Below, piece by piece: positions 36,197-47,800 of a DNA stretch of 64,000 nucleotides. This stretch comes from Amborella trichopoda (Eukaryota; Streptophyta; Magnoliopsida; Amborellales; Amborellaceae): the NCBI RefSeq assembly GCF_000471905.2, contig NW_006500031.1, positions 3,623,428 through 3,687,427 on the forward strand, given 5' to 3'. A program made the position numbers and the translations under genes. Position 1 is the stretch's first letter; each line of letters begins with the position of its first letter. The notes under the pieces were generated by a model. That model saw only the letters and a list, made by a program, of their open reading frames with translations. It was not told the origin of the DNA and did no database searches.

Positions 36197-39100
36197 TGTT
36201 TGAAAACATTTTTCAGCACCTTAGTCTCCGATGCGGAATGAAAAGATGAAGCAGGTCAATAAAGCCTTGACATACTGTGAGATTCTTGATAGTCTCAGAA
36301 TTTCCCTAGAACAGGTAGAAATCTTCCTAAGCACTTCAAAAGGCCTCTTGCCAAGTTTCGTCATGATTCGACATGTCTATGGCAATGCAGACAAAGAAAC
36401 AATTTCGAAAAAATCAGCCTCTACCACCTTGAAATGGACCCTATAACTAGAACTATATTTTTGGTACACCAAAAATCCATGGGACCACCGCCGTTGGATC
36501 CATCCAGGTCGAAAACCCATATGGGTCAAGTGTCGGCTTAATCAGGCACTCTAGGACAAAGTTATGGGTAAAATACCAATAAGGGGTAAGCTGCATACTA
36601 TTCCCCTGGGCCTTCTTACACCAAATCACCATTAAAGGTAGTTCTTTTTACAGTCTCGGACAATGAGTTTCGGGGGCCATATCTCACTTGTCTTGAGTCG
36701 GATCACGCTCAAATTTTATGTGTGTTCGTCTCATCAAGACGAGTGTTTTGATATATGGCACACCCCATGAGGACTTTGGAACAAGGAGAAAAGCTAGAGA
36801 GACGTTGCTAATCTGTGAAGAAAGTTGTACGAAAATCATCAGCGACACGCGTCGCTCAAGCTGCCAAATCATGGTGCTCGCGCATCTGATTGGCATGAAA
36901 CCAATTCCATCGCGTGCGTAAGCTCCAGAGCTACCATTGGTCCGAACGCCGTACATGATGAACGGTCGAATATCACACATGAAGCCAATAAAGTGACTGT
37001 AAATTTTGGTAGTGAAATTTCAAATTCCGATACAAACTTCAATGTTGCGAAATCTTCGTCCAAGCATAAAATCGAGCTGCGTTTATTGTCACCCTATCAT
37101 GGCTTAAAACACGATCTATGGCTCGAAATTGATATCAAATCGATCATCATGCCAAGCCCTACAAGAAAATAATCATCTTTTGATCAAACGGGCTCCAGAG
37201 CAACCATGGATTATCTATGGAAGATCACGTATGTTTTAAGGCAGCAATAGAGACTGTTTTGGAATTCCATGAATTGTCAAGAAGGGGAAAATAGTCATTT
37301 TGCATCCATTTTTAGAATTTATTTTAATTCAACTAAATTGTAATTATCATCAATTGAGATAGTTTTTTTAGCATCCACCCATGTTTGGGCTCAATTTGAT
37401 AAATACATGCTAAACCTAATTGTAAAGGGTTGTCCTAATTCCCCCTCAAACTTTCAATTGATCAATAAAGTCCATGTTTCTTCTTTGAGTTCGTGGTTGC
37501 ATCTTAGAGATAGATAGGAGAGAGAAAAAAAGGGCTGGTACCTTTTGGTAAGGTAATTTTCTCTCTCCTCCTCTCGTATATATCTCTTTCTCTCTCCTCT
37601 CTTCTCTATCTTCCCCTCTCCTCTTTTTTTCTCTCTCTTGCTTCCTTTCTCTTTTCTTTCTTCTTCTTTTCTCGGCTTTTCTCTCTTCTTCTCTGTGAAC
37701 ATGCACGGTTGTGGTAGGGCTATGCATATCATCTTCATCCTTCTACTTCTTTAACTCACAAGGCCATGGCAATGTTGTGTGTCTCCCATTCTCTATTTCT
37801 TCTTCTTCTCTATTTTTCTCTCTGTCTCTCACTGTCTGAACAGGCATGGCGATGGCAACGCTGTGCACGAATCTCTCTTTCTGTTTCTTTCGCTCTCTTC
37901 TTCTCTATCTCACACACATGGCGATGGCAACGTCGTGTGAGTTTTCTTCTCTCTCTTGTTCTTTATCTCACACACAAGGCGATGGCAATGTCGTGTGAGT
38001 TTTCTTCACTCTCTTCTTCTCTATCTCACACACACCATGATGGCAACGCCATGTGAGTTTTCTTCTCTCTCTTTTTCTCTATCTCACACACACGGCAATG
38101 GCAATGCCGTGTGAGTTTTCTTCTCTCTCTTCTTCTCTACCTCACACACACGGCAATGGCAACACCGTGTGAGTTTTCTTCCGTCTCTTCTTTTCTATCT
38201 CACACACACGACGATGACAACGTCGTGTGAGTTTTCTTCTCTCTCTTCTTCTCTTTCTTACACACACAGCGATGGCAACGCTGTATGAGTTTTCTTCTCT
38301 CTCGTTTTCTCTGTCACACACACAACAATGACAACGCCATTTGCATTTTCTTCTCTCTCTTCTTCTCCATCTCACACACACAACAATGGCAACGCCGTGT
38401 GCATTTTCTTCTCTCTCTTCTTCTTCTTCTTCTTCCTCTTTTCTTTCTTTCTTTATTCTCTCTCTGCTCTATTTTTCTTTCTGTCTCTCTCTGTTTGAAC
38501 ACGCACAACGATGGCAACGCCATGCACGAATCTCTTTCAGTACTTTCTTCTCTATGCTCTATCTTTTGCTCTGTCTCTCTCTGTCTGAACATGCACGGCA
38601 AGGGCAACGCCGTGCACAAATCTCTTTTTCTATTTTCTTCTCTCTGAGACACACACGACAGTGGCAACGCAGTGCGTGTTTCTTTGTCTTCTCTTTCCTT
38701 ATTCCTCCTCTCTTTCCTAATCTCTTTCCTAATCTCTTTCCTTCTTTCTCCTTCAGCTCTTTCCCAATTTCACTTCTCACTTTCCTTTGTCATCTCTTCT
38801 TTCCTTTCTTCTCTCTCTACTTTCCTTTTCTCTTCCTCTTTACTAAAATCCTCTTTCCTCTTCCCTGTCTTTCTTGCCTTCACTCAGATTTCTTTTCTCT
38901 CTCCTCTCCAGTCGTGCACGACGATGCTTATCATCGGGTATGACGTTCTCAGCCTTCCTTTATCTTCTGAAAATATGCGTAGTGAGCCGGGCCTTAACCA
39001 GAGTGACGGGTCAGGCCTCTGTCCAAATTTCCCCTTTCCCATGTGGTGCACGGCAATGCTCATCGCCATGCATGACACTCCTTACTCATTCATGTCTCTT

Positions 39101-40100
39101 CTTCTATCATGGACAGCGGAAGTCCATCATCGTCTATGCTTCTCTCTTCCTTTTTCTCTCTTCTTTCTCTCTTCCGTTCTCTCTCTTCTTTTTCTCTCTC
39201 CTCTTCTCCCTCTCCTTTCTCTTTCTTCTCTTCTCTCTCCTTTCCCTCTTTTCTCTTCTCTTTCATTTTTCTCTTCTTCATCTTCTCTCGCCTTTCCTCG
39301 CTTTTCATTCTCTTCTCTCCCATTCCTCTCTGCTTTTCTTATCCCTTATCTGCCTCTTTTTTCTTCTTCTTCCTCCCTCATTTGACCAAAGGGCAAGCCT
39401 AGCATTGTCACAGTAGTCTCGTAGTTGGGCGGTATTGCCGACGTGCCGGTTTTGTTACCGTACTCGTCTTGCTGCTACATCAAACTTGCCATTGTGCCAG
39501 GTTGGTTGGTGTTAGTGTTCTGTAGTCGATTAGTACTGTCGTCGTACCGGTCTCGTTATCATGCCAGTCTTGCTACCACGTTAGGTCAATCATCATGCTA
39601 ATCAGCCATTGTGCTAGGCTCGTCACCCGGTCAAATGTCTCTTTCTTTTCTTCTTCTTCTCTCTTCTTCCTTCTCCCAACCCTCATCTCATCATTTCTTC
39701 TCTTTTCTCCTTTGAATGTGCACACCTTGTGCATATTCACCCAAAGACAAGGTGGGATCCTTCGGCCCACTTGTCTTGTAAAATTAACCATGTGTATATG
39801 ATTGCAGAAACAGGAGAATATGATTGCAGAAACAGGAGAATACAGGCCAAGGGACGCGATTTCGAACTAGTTGTAGGACTGAGGGGACTTTCTTCGTGAT
39901 CTAAGAGGGTGTCCACACGAGCCAGCCCGAGTAAATCCCGAACCCACCTTAAATTCCTATCTCATCGGTTGGTATACCTGCCCTTGCTCTTGTGCGAGGT
40001 TCCCGAGAGAGCGATCTCAAAGTCCCGGGTTCCCCTGAAACAAGAGATGCGTGTTGCCAGATAATTCAGATCCGGAGAGCGATATCGAAGTACCTCACTA
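36197..40100 (+). repeat. 3' LTR of the Tat element
   Basis: It aligns over its whole length with 19546-23277. It is 172 bp longer, largely explained by extra copies of the hairpin minisatellite. It ends at 40100. The flanking duplication gagtc follows and the LINE frame resumes with VLFTYSEYIG. Confidence 0.9.
37905..38410 (+). repeat. Hairpin minisatellite in 3' LTR U5 (9 copies)
   Basis: Same 58-59-bp unit as at 21350-21640. Copies lie near 37912, 37971, 38029, 38088, 38147, 38206, 38265, 38320 and 38380. Three copies have changed both stem halves in a pairing-preserving way: CACACGGCA/TGCCGTGTG (38089, 38105), CACACGACG/CGTCGTGTG (38205, 38221) and CACACAGCG/CGCTGTATG (38263, 38279; one outer pair lost). 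Confidence 0.88.
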
Positions 40101-40105
40101 GAGTC

Positions 40106-40742
40106 CTTTTCACCTATTCAGAATACATAGGAATAAAGGACTAGTAGACAATAGAAGCCAAAACCCTTCTAATTGGAATCAAGAATTTTAACCATTCTTG
40201 GGGAAGAATACAACAGATTGAAGGAGATGCCCAAAACATTATTAACTGGGGTTCTGGGATAAGTGATCCACCTTGGTATTGGAGACATATTTTTTATGAG
40301 ATTGAACACTTATGCAGGGACTTGGAAGTCATTTGGAAGCACACCCGAAGGGCCGCAAACGCAGATGCACTCGCTAAAGAAGTTGCCCGACAACATACCT
40401 AACTAGATGCAGTTAGTCTGGGTGAAGGAGAAAAACTACAAGCCCCCACACAGTTTTCTTTTGTTTGTTTCGTAATAGTTTGTGTAAAGGGCCAATACTA
40501 TAAGCCCTACTATGCTTTCCTTTGTCCGCTTTTATAACTGGGATTCTATGCTTTCCTTTTGTCCGCTTTTGTAATTGGGCATATCTATAAGCCCTTCTCA
40601 ATGGTTGTGTCTGTCTCGTCTGGTCCTCCACTTAGGGACCATTACACAGCTGAGGTCCACGCGTGGTGGACCTCACTGTACCGATGTAACTCCTTTTATT
40701 TAATGTTAAGTCAACTTTTATCAAATAAAAAGCAAAAAAATT
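40106..40742 (+). pseudogene. LINE RNase H end, 3' tail and poly(A)
   Basis: The frame continues the domain interrupted at 19545: VLFTYSEYIGIK, E in TIEAKTLLIGIKNF, D in IEGDAQNIINWGSG, D in RRAANADALAKEVARQHT, then a stop at 40400-40402. At least one stop codon is present in this piece (near 40143). A 3' tail of about 320 bases follows with a local 46-bp near-duplication around 'tatgctttcctttgtccgct' (40513 and 40548). It ends in 'aataaaaagcaaaaaaatta' (about 40724-40743), taken as the decayed poly(A). Confidence 0.85.
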
Positions 40743-40849
40743 AAAAGAATAGACACCAATATGGAACAACTGTATATCTCTTTGATGCAGTAGTTATATT
40801 CCTTCTTCTACTACCCCAGTAGGGAGGATTCCATTATTTGGGAGCTCAC

Positions 40850-41350
40850 GACTAATGGGTTCTTTTGAGTAAAGTCTTTGTATACTGATATTAGCAAAGA
40901 CAAGATACTTAGCGTGCATAATCAGAACACATGGAATTGGAACATCAAGGCTTCCTTAAAGAGTGAGAACTTTCCTGTGGTTACCCGAACAAAACCGCAA
41001 ACGAACAGCAGAACAACTGAGGAAGAGAGATAGAGTATTGGTGAACATATGTATTCGGTTCAAGCAAGATGTAGAAAGTAGTAACCATCTCTTTCTCTAT
41101 TGCCTTCTTACAACTTCTCTATTGCCCTCTTGAGCTTAGTGAGGTTCATCAATGGATTATTATAGAAGAGGACTGTGTGAATGTGATCAGATGGTGCTTG
41201 AATCCTTGCAACTCTTTGGCAAATGACCTCCACCATGGATTTATCCTTCAGAACATGGAGGTCACTTTTTATACCCTTTTAATCAAAAAACTTTTGTAAC
41301 CCTCCTTTTCCCTTTCCACCCATTAAAAAGGTTTTTTGGTTGAAATGGTA
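40850..41350 (+). pseudogene. Second LINE fragment (zinc-binding region and RNase H scrap)
   Basis: WNWNIKASLK-like sequence at about 40931, then FLWLPEQN-like and NHLFLYCLL (about 41083-41110) resemble the zf-RVT region of plant LINEs ('FLWLAARN', 'HLFLHCPF'). EEDCVNVIRWCL (about 41167-41202) resembles the D-containing motif of RNase H. Most of the domain between is missing and frames shift, so this is a short dead remnant next to the tail of the main LINE. Confidence 0.55.
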
Positions 41351-41839
41351 TAAAAATATTTTTCAGGGTTATTTTTTATGAATAAAATATAGCTTGAAAG
41401 AAAAACGAAAGGAAAGTCTATCCTGAAATAATATAAAAAATTAGGGTTATATCCGAAATTTTCCCTTTTATTGTGCTGACAAGAAATGAAGTGACACATA
41501 TTTGGTTCATACTTTTGAACATATAAAAATGTATTCCAAGTGAAAGATATTCACCGTAAAATGACTTTTTTTATAAAAAAAGAACTCACCACATGAAGTG
41601 GGGGAAAATTACAAAACATTATTTTCCCATCGAACCTAAATTAGACTATCTCAAAATTCAAGTTTTAAAGAGAAAGTATTGGAAATAGGTCAGGAGCTCA
41701 TGAACGGCATCGGGCTCTCTGACCACAGCCTTGCAGGCATGTTGCCATTGTGAGGTTCCCGTTGATCTCATATGCCCTGGGAAAATACGCAGAAAGCCAC
41801 CCGAAGACATAATGCACTAGGAAGCTCATGGTAAAATGC

Positions 41840-43400
41840 CCCGGGAGTAGAGAGAGAAAATATGTCGAATTTTAAGTTGTAAATAGAGAAGCTACCTCAA
41901 AATTTGAGAGAGAAACTATACCAAATTTCAAGTTTTAGAAAAAATATCTCAAATTTTTTGAAAAAGAAACTATCTTAAAATTCTTAGAAAAATAAACTAT
42001 TTCAAAAAATTTACAGAGAGAAGCTATCTCAAATTTCAAAGTTTTAGATAGAGATATCATCTTAAAATTTTTAGAGAGAGTAAAACTAACTCAACTCTCA
42101 AAATTCTAAATAGAGAAACTCTCAAAAATTTTAGAGAGATAAACTAATGTTCAATTTTAAATTTTAGAAAGAGAAACTATCTCAAAATTTTTAGAGGGAG
42201 ACACTACGTAAAATTTCAAGTTTTAGAAAGAGAAACTATCTCAAAAATTTTAGAGTTGGAAAACTATCTTAAATGTTCCAGAGAAAGTAGCAAATTTGAG
42301 AGAGAGAAATAAATTCATAATTTTTAGAGAGAGAAATTATATCAAAATTTAAGTTTTAGAGAGAAATGTTATCTCAAAATTTTAGAGATAAATTGTTATA
42401 AATTCTTTAAAAGGGAAACTATCACAAAAAATTTATAGAGAGAAGCTATCTTAAATTTCAAAATTTTATAGAAAATACAATATCAAAATTTTTAGATAGA
42501 GAAACTATCTTAAATATTCAATTTTAGATAGATAAAATATCTTAAAATTCGGATAAAGCTTTCAAATATTAGAGAAGGAAACCATCTCAAAATTTTTAGA
42601 GAGAAACTATCTTAAAAGTTTTAGAGACAAAAACTATATCAGAGTTTTTAAAGGTAGAGGCTATCTCAAATTAAAAAATTTCTTGTAGAAGGCTTTCAAA
42701 TATTAGAGAAAGAAACCATCTCAAAATTTTTAGAGAGAAACTATCTTAAAAGTTTTAGAGACAAAAACTATATCAAAGTTTTTAATGGGAGAAGCTATCT
42801 CAAATTTAAAATTTCTTAAAAGAGAAAATATCTCATAATTTTTAGAGAGAGAAACTATATTAAATTTCAAGTTTTAGAGAGAAATTATCTAAAAATAGAG
42901 AGAAACTATATTAAATTTCAAGTTTTAGAGAGAAATTATCTCAAATTTTTAGAATGAGAAACTAAGTTGGATTTTAAGAGAGAAATTATCTCAAGGTGTT
43001 CAGAGAGAAGCTACTCAAATTTTAAATTTTTAGAGGGAAAAACTATTTCAAAATTTTAGAAAGAAAAACTATCTCAAATTTGTTTCGAAAAGAAAAATTA
43101 TCTCAAACCTTTTAGAGGGAGAAACTATAATAAATTACAAGTTTTAGAGAGAAACTATATCAAAATTTGAGTTTTAGAAAGTGAAATTATTTCATAGTAT
43201 TTAGAAGAAAAAACGATATCAAATTTCAAATTTTAGGGAAACTGTCTCAAAATTTGCAAAGAGAAACTACATCAAATTTCAAATTTTAGAGAGAAAAACT
43301 ATCCCAAAACTCTTAGGGAAAAACTCTTAAAATTTTATAGAGAGAAACTATCACAAAAATTTTAAAGAAATATGCTATCTCAAAATTTAATTTTAAAAAG
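41840..43400. repeat. Degenerate AT-rich tandem array 'AGAGAGAAACTATCTCAAA'
   Basis: For about 1.55 kb the sequence cycles through 'aaattttagagagagaaac' plus 'tatctcaaa' in units of about 25-28 bp, with many substitutions and small indels; I estimate some 50-60 units. A higher-order copy of about 134 bp is visible (42558 and 42692, both starting 'gctttcaaatatt'). The plus strand is purine-rich. No protein is encoded. Confidence 0.88.
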
Positions 43401-43544
43401 CTACTTTGGCGTAAATGCAAACATAAATTTTATTGGAATCAATAGTATAATTTAAAAAGTACTTGGAGGGAGCGTATGCTTAGGCCATATAGTCCAAAGG
43501 GTATCTAGGCGGTCAAGGGGTCCAGGCCGCCAACGCGGTCGAGG

Positions 43545-43910
43545 GGTCCAGGCCATGTTTCAAAAAGCAGATATCCATATAGATAATTCAGTGTTTCAAA
43601 AAGTGCTAGGCGGCATCTAGACGGTCTAGGTCCAGGCACCTAGGCGGTCGGGGGTCCAGGCCGTGTTTCAAAAAGCGCTAGGTGGCACCTAGGTGGTCGG
43701 GGGTCCAGGCCGTCCAGCTCCCAGACAGGCCCCTAGAACCTGGGTGGCCTAGTAGATTTTTTTTTTTTGGGTTTTCTCTCTAAAATTGCCTCTAATGTGT
43801 TTTAAATTTCAAATGAACCTAAAAGTGACCCAAAAATCCCCTTGGGTAATCCGTCCAGCCTATTGGCCCGCCTAGACGCTGGCCGATCCGCTTTTTAAAA
43901 CTATTATATA
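43545..43910. mobile_element. MITE-like element with 'CTAGGCGG' termini
   Basis: The left end 'gtgtttcaaaaagtgctagg' (43591) and the reverse complement of the right end 'atagttttaaaaagcggatc' (from 43904) resemble each other as terminal inverted repeats. The left terminus is repeated near 43555, 43592 and 43663. No target duplication is clear and the superfamily is unresolved (hAT or Mutator-like possible). Confidence 0.45.
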
Positions 43911-44701
43911 TATGCTTCCTTGTTTTTTTTATCATGTTATGTTCTCTCTCTCACACTGGGCCTCTTTCTAAATACGTTTTACTAAATATAGTAAAAACAC
44001 AAGCTTGAGCAATTCTTTCCCTATAGATTGTTAGTATATGTAAAATTGTGTTTTTTTTGTAAAACTTTTCCTGTCAAACTATTTCACGCAAACGAAACGA
44101 CCCTTAAGATTTTCCCAGCATAAGAACTACATTTCCAAGCAGAACTCAACTTTCAATTATATAGCTTAGGCCTCAAACTTTTTTCTAGTTCATACATATT
44201 GTCATGGTAATAAATGACTATGCAATTTAATGTAATATAATCAAGAGGTTGCACTGTAATGGAGAGAAGGGACAATTGTAGGGGTTCATATTATATGGAG
44301 CTTAAATAAATTCGCCTAGCATCTGATGAGCCCATATGGTGGTGTGTAGTCCTGATATAGTTACCCTGTTCCCTTAAGTTCTTCTAACGAATTACTATTA
44401 ATGGAATAATCAAATCAAATATATGGCCAATTGTTTACAGGACGAGCATTTAAATACTTTGCGATTTGGCAAAAAGATAAGATCCTGTAGCATGGAATTG
44501 GAACCGCAGAGAATCACTCTGATTGTCAACAATTCAATATTGAGAAATCAAACAATCTAGAAAATGCAGTTCTTAATAAAATGCTTACTACTATGTACAT
44601 TGCATCCCCATCAAAGAAAAGTCGATCTATTTTCATGTTTCTTGCTCCATATATTCATTCATATAATAATCTCCCTAGAGCATATATGTCTTCTCAGCAA
44701 A
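43911..44701 (-). other. BCAT 3' untranslated region and downstream flank
   Basis: This lies directly after the BCAT stop codon on the minus strand. The extent of the UTR is not visible; I could not choose a poly(A) site. No other gene is seen. Confidence 0.45.
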
Positions 44702-44822
44702 TTACTTTTCTACGGCGACAACCCACCCGAAGTTGTCCTCCATGAGTCCCCACTGGATACCCGTGAGTGCAGAATATAGTTGCTGAGATACCTTACCAAC
44801 TCCGCCATTTCCATATTGCATC
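44702..44822 (-). CDS. BCAT: BCAT terminal exon with stop codon
   Basis: 121 bases. One base completes a Lys codon, then MQYGNGGVGKVSQQLYSALT and GIQWGLMEDNFGWVVAVEK, then TAA (44702-44704). VSQQLY..LTGIQ.GL.ED is the standard C-terminal block of plant BCATs. Acceptor 'ttgcag'. Confidence 0.94.
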
Positions 44823-47800
44823 CTGCAAATGATACAAATTGCATTAAGGTCAAATTTTCATTGAATTGCCAGCATCGCGACAATGAGACCGTGAGCCTTG
44901 AAAGAAACAAGTTTGACAGACATTATAGATGTTCCACTCATAAGCCATATTATGTAGGGCCCTATATTCCTCATATATACTACTGGAGTGGCAAGGGGAA
45001 CATATGGATGCAGTGCAAATGGACTGGGACTCAGGAATGCATGGTAGGATTTTGGGGAATTCGCTATATTAGATATCATTTTAAATGCATTAGCTTTACA
45101 GTTGGTCAGACATAGCTAAGAGTCTTGGAAACCTAAACATTAGAGTCTTGTGATTGGTCCATGGTGAGACGTGCCCTAAATTCCGCAAAAAGCAAGTGTT
45201 GTACAGATTGAGTTAGGTAGTGTCCTAGGTTGCCTTGAGGATGTTCTTAGTCCTAATAAAATAACAATATAATGTGGAAATTCAACTATGAAGTCCTTCT
45301 GCAACCTTCCCAAATCCTCAATAAGAGCTAAGAGGTAATTTACACTAGCTAAACTAAACCCTAACCAATCCTGTCAGTCATTTGTTGTTATATTTTTCTT
45401 CTGTCCTCTTCTATCCATGTATATGCCTCAGTTTGCATGACTACTCCAGTAATGAGTGACAGCTCAACTCCCAAAAAAGTGAAGGTATGGGATTTCTTTC
45501 AAAATTTGTCCATGAATGATCCACATCTTTTTCTTCCCAAATTTGTTTGAGGTTTCATGGATCGCACTTGAGAGGGGAAAAGCTGAAGAGGGATTGGGCT
45601 ATGAGAATTAATGCCCATGAAATGTTTTGAAATGTTTTGGTGTTTTTGTGTGGAGGGAGGGTGGGGTGGGGAGGGGGGTATGACATGATTTTGGAAGGTG
45701 CTTAAATGGATTGCTTGAGAGTTGGGACTAAAGAGAACATAGTAAGAAATTTATAGATCTTTTGGAAGCATAATCTCCAATAATTATTGGGGTTTAGCTC
45801 TATCAACCCAATGAATGGAAGCTAATGATTATAAGAGCCAACACAAGAGCCAGGCAAGTGCCTTGTGTACCGAGCCACCAAAAGGCAGGCCAAAGCTTAC
45901 AGTGAACACATATCCTACATTTTTCAGGATGGATCCTATCAGGACTCTTTTAAAACCTTTCATAGGATTTGTAGACATTGGAAATTCTTCGGGGGGTATA
46001 AACTAGAGAGTTCTGTTGATAAGTTTCGCGTTGTCTCTTGTTTCTACTTGGCCCCACTACAGTGAAATTGACCACAACAGACTAATGTAACCAAAAGATA
46101 TACCAGAGGTCACTATCACCAAGTTTCAAGTTCTCAATAGTTGTTCTTCCTTTGAAAACACAAAACTAATTACACGATAAGGGGCACACCATTTGCAGGA
46201 ACAATTACAAAGGAACTACACCAGAAGTGCTCTGGAAGAAAACTTTTACAAGAGTACGACGGTACACACTAGCAATTAAAAGGTATGCATCAAAGAACAC
46301 ATCAAAAATAAATAAAAAAATGAAAAACCTGGCGTTTGAAGATATAGTTGCTTACTTTTTCCTCTCATATGTGATACTTCCAACTGGAGACACAACCACT
46401 GCACATCCTGTGCAGAAAACCTCATCGGCTTCAAACAACTCCTCCACTGGTATAGGCCGCTCCTCAACCTGCATAATGGGGCAAGTGATTCAACCATCAT
46501 CAAGAAACCATAATGGTACAACATCCATGATGTCAGAAAATCACCACAGATTCCATAAAAACAAATGCATCTCCTAAAAACGCAAGCATCCAACATCCAC
46601 AGAAGCAATAAGATTCATATTTTGCTGATGATGGTTGAGGAGTGGCCTATACCACTTCCATAATGGGGCAAGTGGTTCAACCATCATCAGCAAACCATAT
46701 TGGTTCAACATTCGTGATGTCGGAAAATCACTACAGGTTCCTAAAACACAAATTTATCTCCTGAAAACACAAGCATCCAACATCCACAGAAGCGATAAGA
46801 TTCATATTTTGATCCGGAAAGTAATTTTGCTATCATTTTTTCCCTTTATCTATCACCTACATGAGACAAACACCAAAGCCTAAAAACTGAGAAGAGCTCC
46901 ATAGCACTAGAATTGTGCACTCAAATAATCTAAGGATTTATATTTAAGAGGAAAAATAATTGAAAGATTATAAATTCTAGATGTTAAAACCCAAATGTCA
47001 TGGCATATGACATGAAATTCAGAACTTTTAATATCTACAACACCAAATAATTTTCTTCCTATAATCACGCCTTCAATATAAAAGGATGTGGAGAAGCCAT
47101 CCAAGAACATTGAAATATTTCTTCAGTACCAGAAAGAAACATATGAGATAGCATAAATAGCCTTGTTGCAACTCAGTCATCACAAAAGTTATTAATATCA
47201 AAGCTTTTGCCTTCCATACTTCCCAAATAGCATCCATCCATGACAAAATCACAATTGTAAAATGATGTACAAACTTTAGTACTTAGTTAAATGCAATTCA
47301 TTTCACATTGAGGTAACTAGCTGCAAGTTGAGTACCTTGTATCCTTCATTTTGAGCAACATCGATAATACTCAACCGTGTAATTCCTGGCAAAATGGTCC
47401 CTTTTATTGGCGGAGTTAAAATTGTTTTCCCCTATTCAGCGAAGATGGACAAAGAAACATGTAAGGAGCACAGGCAGAGCATAAATAAGTTATCTACCAT
47501 AATCTTGGTTAAAAATGATAAATAGCATGCATCAATGACATACAAGTAACACGCAAAATAATCCCGAAAAAAACCCATCATTTGTAAGTAAATATTTGAT
47601 AGGGATCATTTACTAGAAGAACGTATTGGCACAATTAGATCAGATTCTAACACATAGTTGTTGGAAGTGGGAGCAGGAGCAAAGAATTTACCACATAGTT
47701 GCCACATGCTAGAACCTCCCTAGCCAGAGAGCTCTTTTCAAACAATTATTTAATTGATAAAACAAAAAGAAATTACAAATAAGAAATTTTATTAAGAATT

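Larger units (their letters stand above)
19546..40100 (+). mobile_element. Ty3/gypsy Tat-lineage LTR retrotransposon (about 20.6 kb, broken)
   Basis: Two long LTRs (3732 and 3904 bp) flank gag, reverse transcriptase, a classical RNase H, a second archaeal-type RNase H and integrase, in gypsy order. The second RNase H plus a very long 3' non-coding region mark the Tat lineage (relatives: Ogre, Retand, Grande). The flanking 5-bp duplication is aagtc / gagtc (4 of 5). The element lies inside the RNase H domain of the LINE. The two LTRs clearly differ from each other, so the insertion is old, and the coding part is broken in well over ten places. Confidence 0.92.
14241..40742 (+). mobile_element. 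LINE (plant L1-type) split by nested insertions
   Basis: Pieces of one LINE protein occur in the correct order: endonuclease end (14241-14491), linker and reverse transcriptase (16104-18244), zinc-binding RT-associated region (18908-19140), RNase H start (about 19440-19545), RNase H end (40106-40402), then a 3' tail with poly(A)-like sequence at 40722-40741. The breaks coincide with a hAT element, a solo LTR and a 20.6-kb gypsy element, each with target-duplication evidence. So it is one LINE rather than several fragments. It is the oldest layer of this nest. Confidence 0.85.

Noticed and set aside
36684-36980. Minus-strand frame in the 3' LTR resembling one in the 5' LTR (20077-20487)
   Set aside because: The likeness is because both are the same LTR sequence; there is no domain and no independent sign of coding.
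37905-38410. CRISPR-like array (regular palindromic repeats)
   Set aside because: The spacers are themselves the same pyrimidine tract, the host is a plant, and the array lies in an LTR U5.
38341-39416. Similar Ser/Leu/Phe-rich frames in the Tat 3' LTR (up to 237 codons)
   Set aside because: Same compositional artefact as in the 5' LTR; the frames are not conserved between the two LTRs.
44780-45115. 111-codon plus-strand frame over the last BCAT exon
   Set aside because: It overlaps the terminal exon of the real minus-strand gene and runs into intron; an antisense shadow.
45815-46065. Possible extra exon or gene in the last BCAT intron
   Set aside because: No family resemblance, no convincing splice sites, and the flanking BCAT exons already join in frame without it.
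46356-46468. Redox CXXC motif in BCAT (CTGC)
   Set aside because: It does not align with the CXXC of mammalian BCATs, which lies a few residues further on, so a redox switch is not supported.
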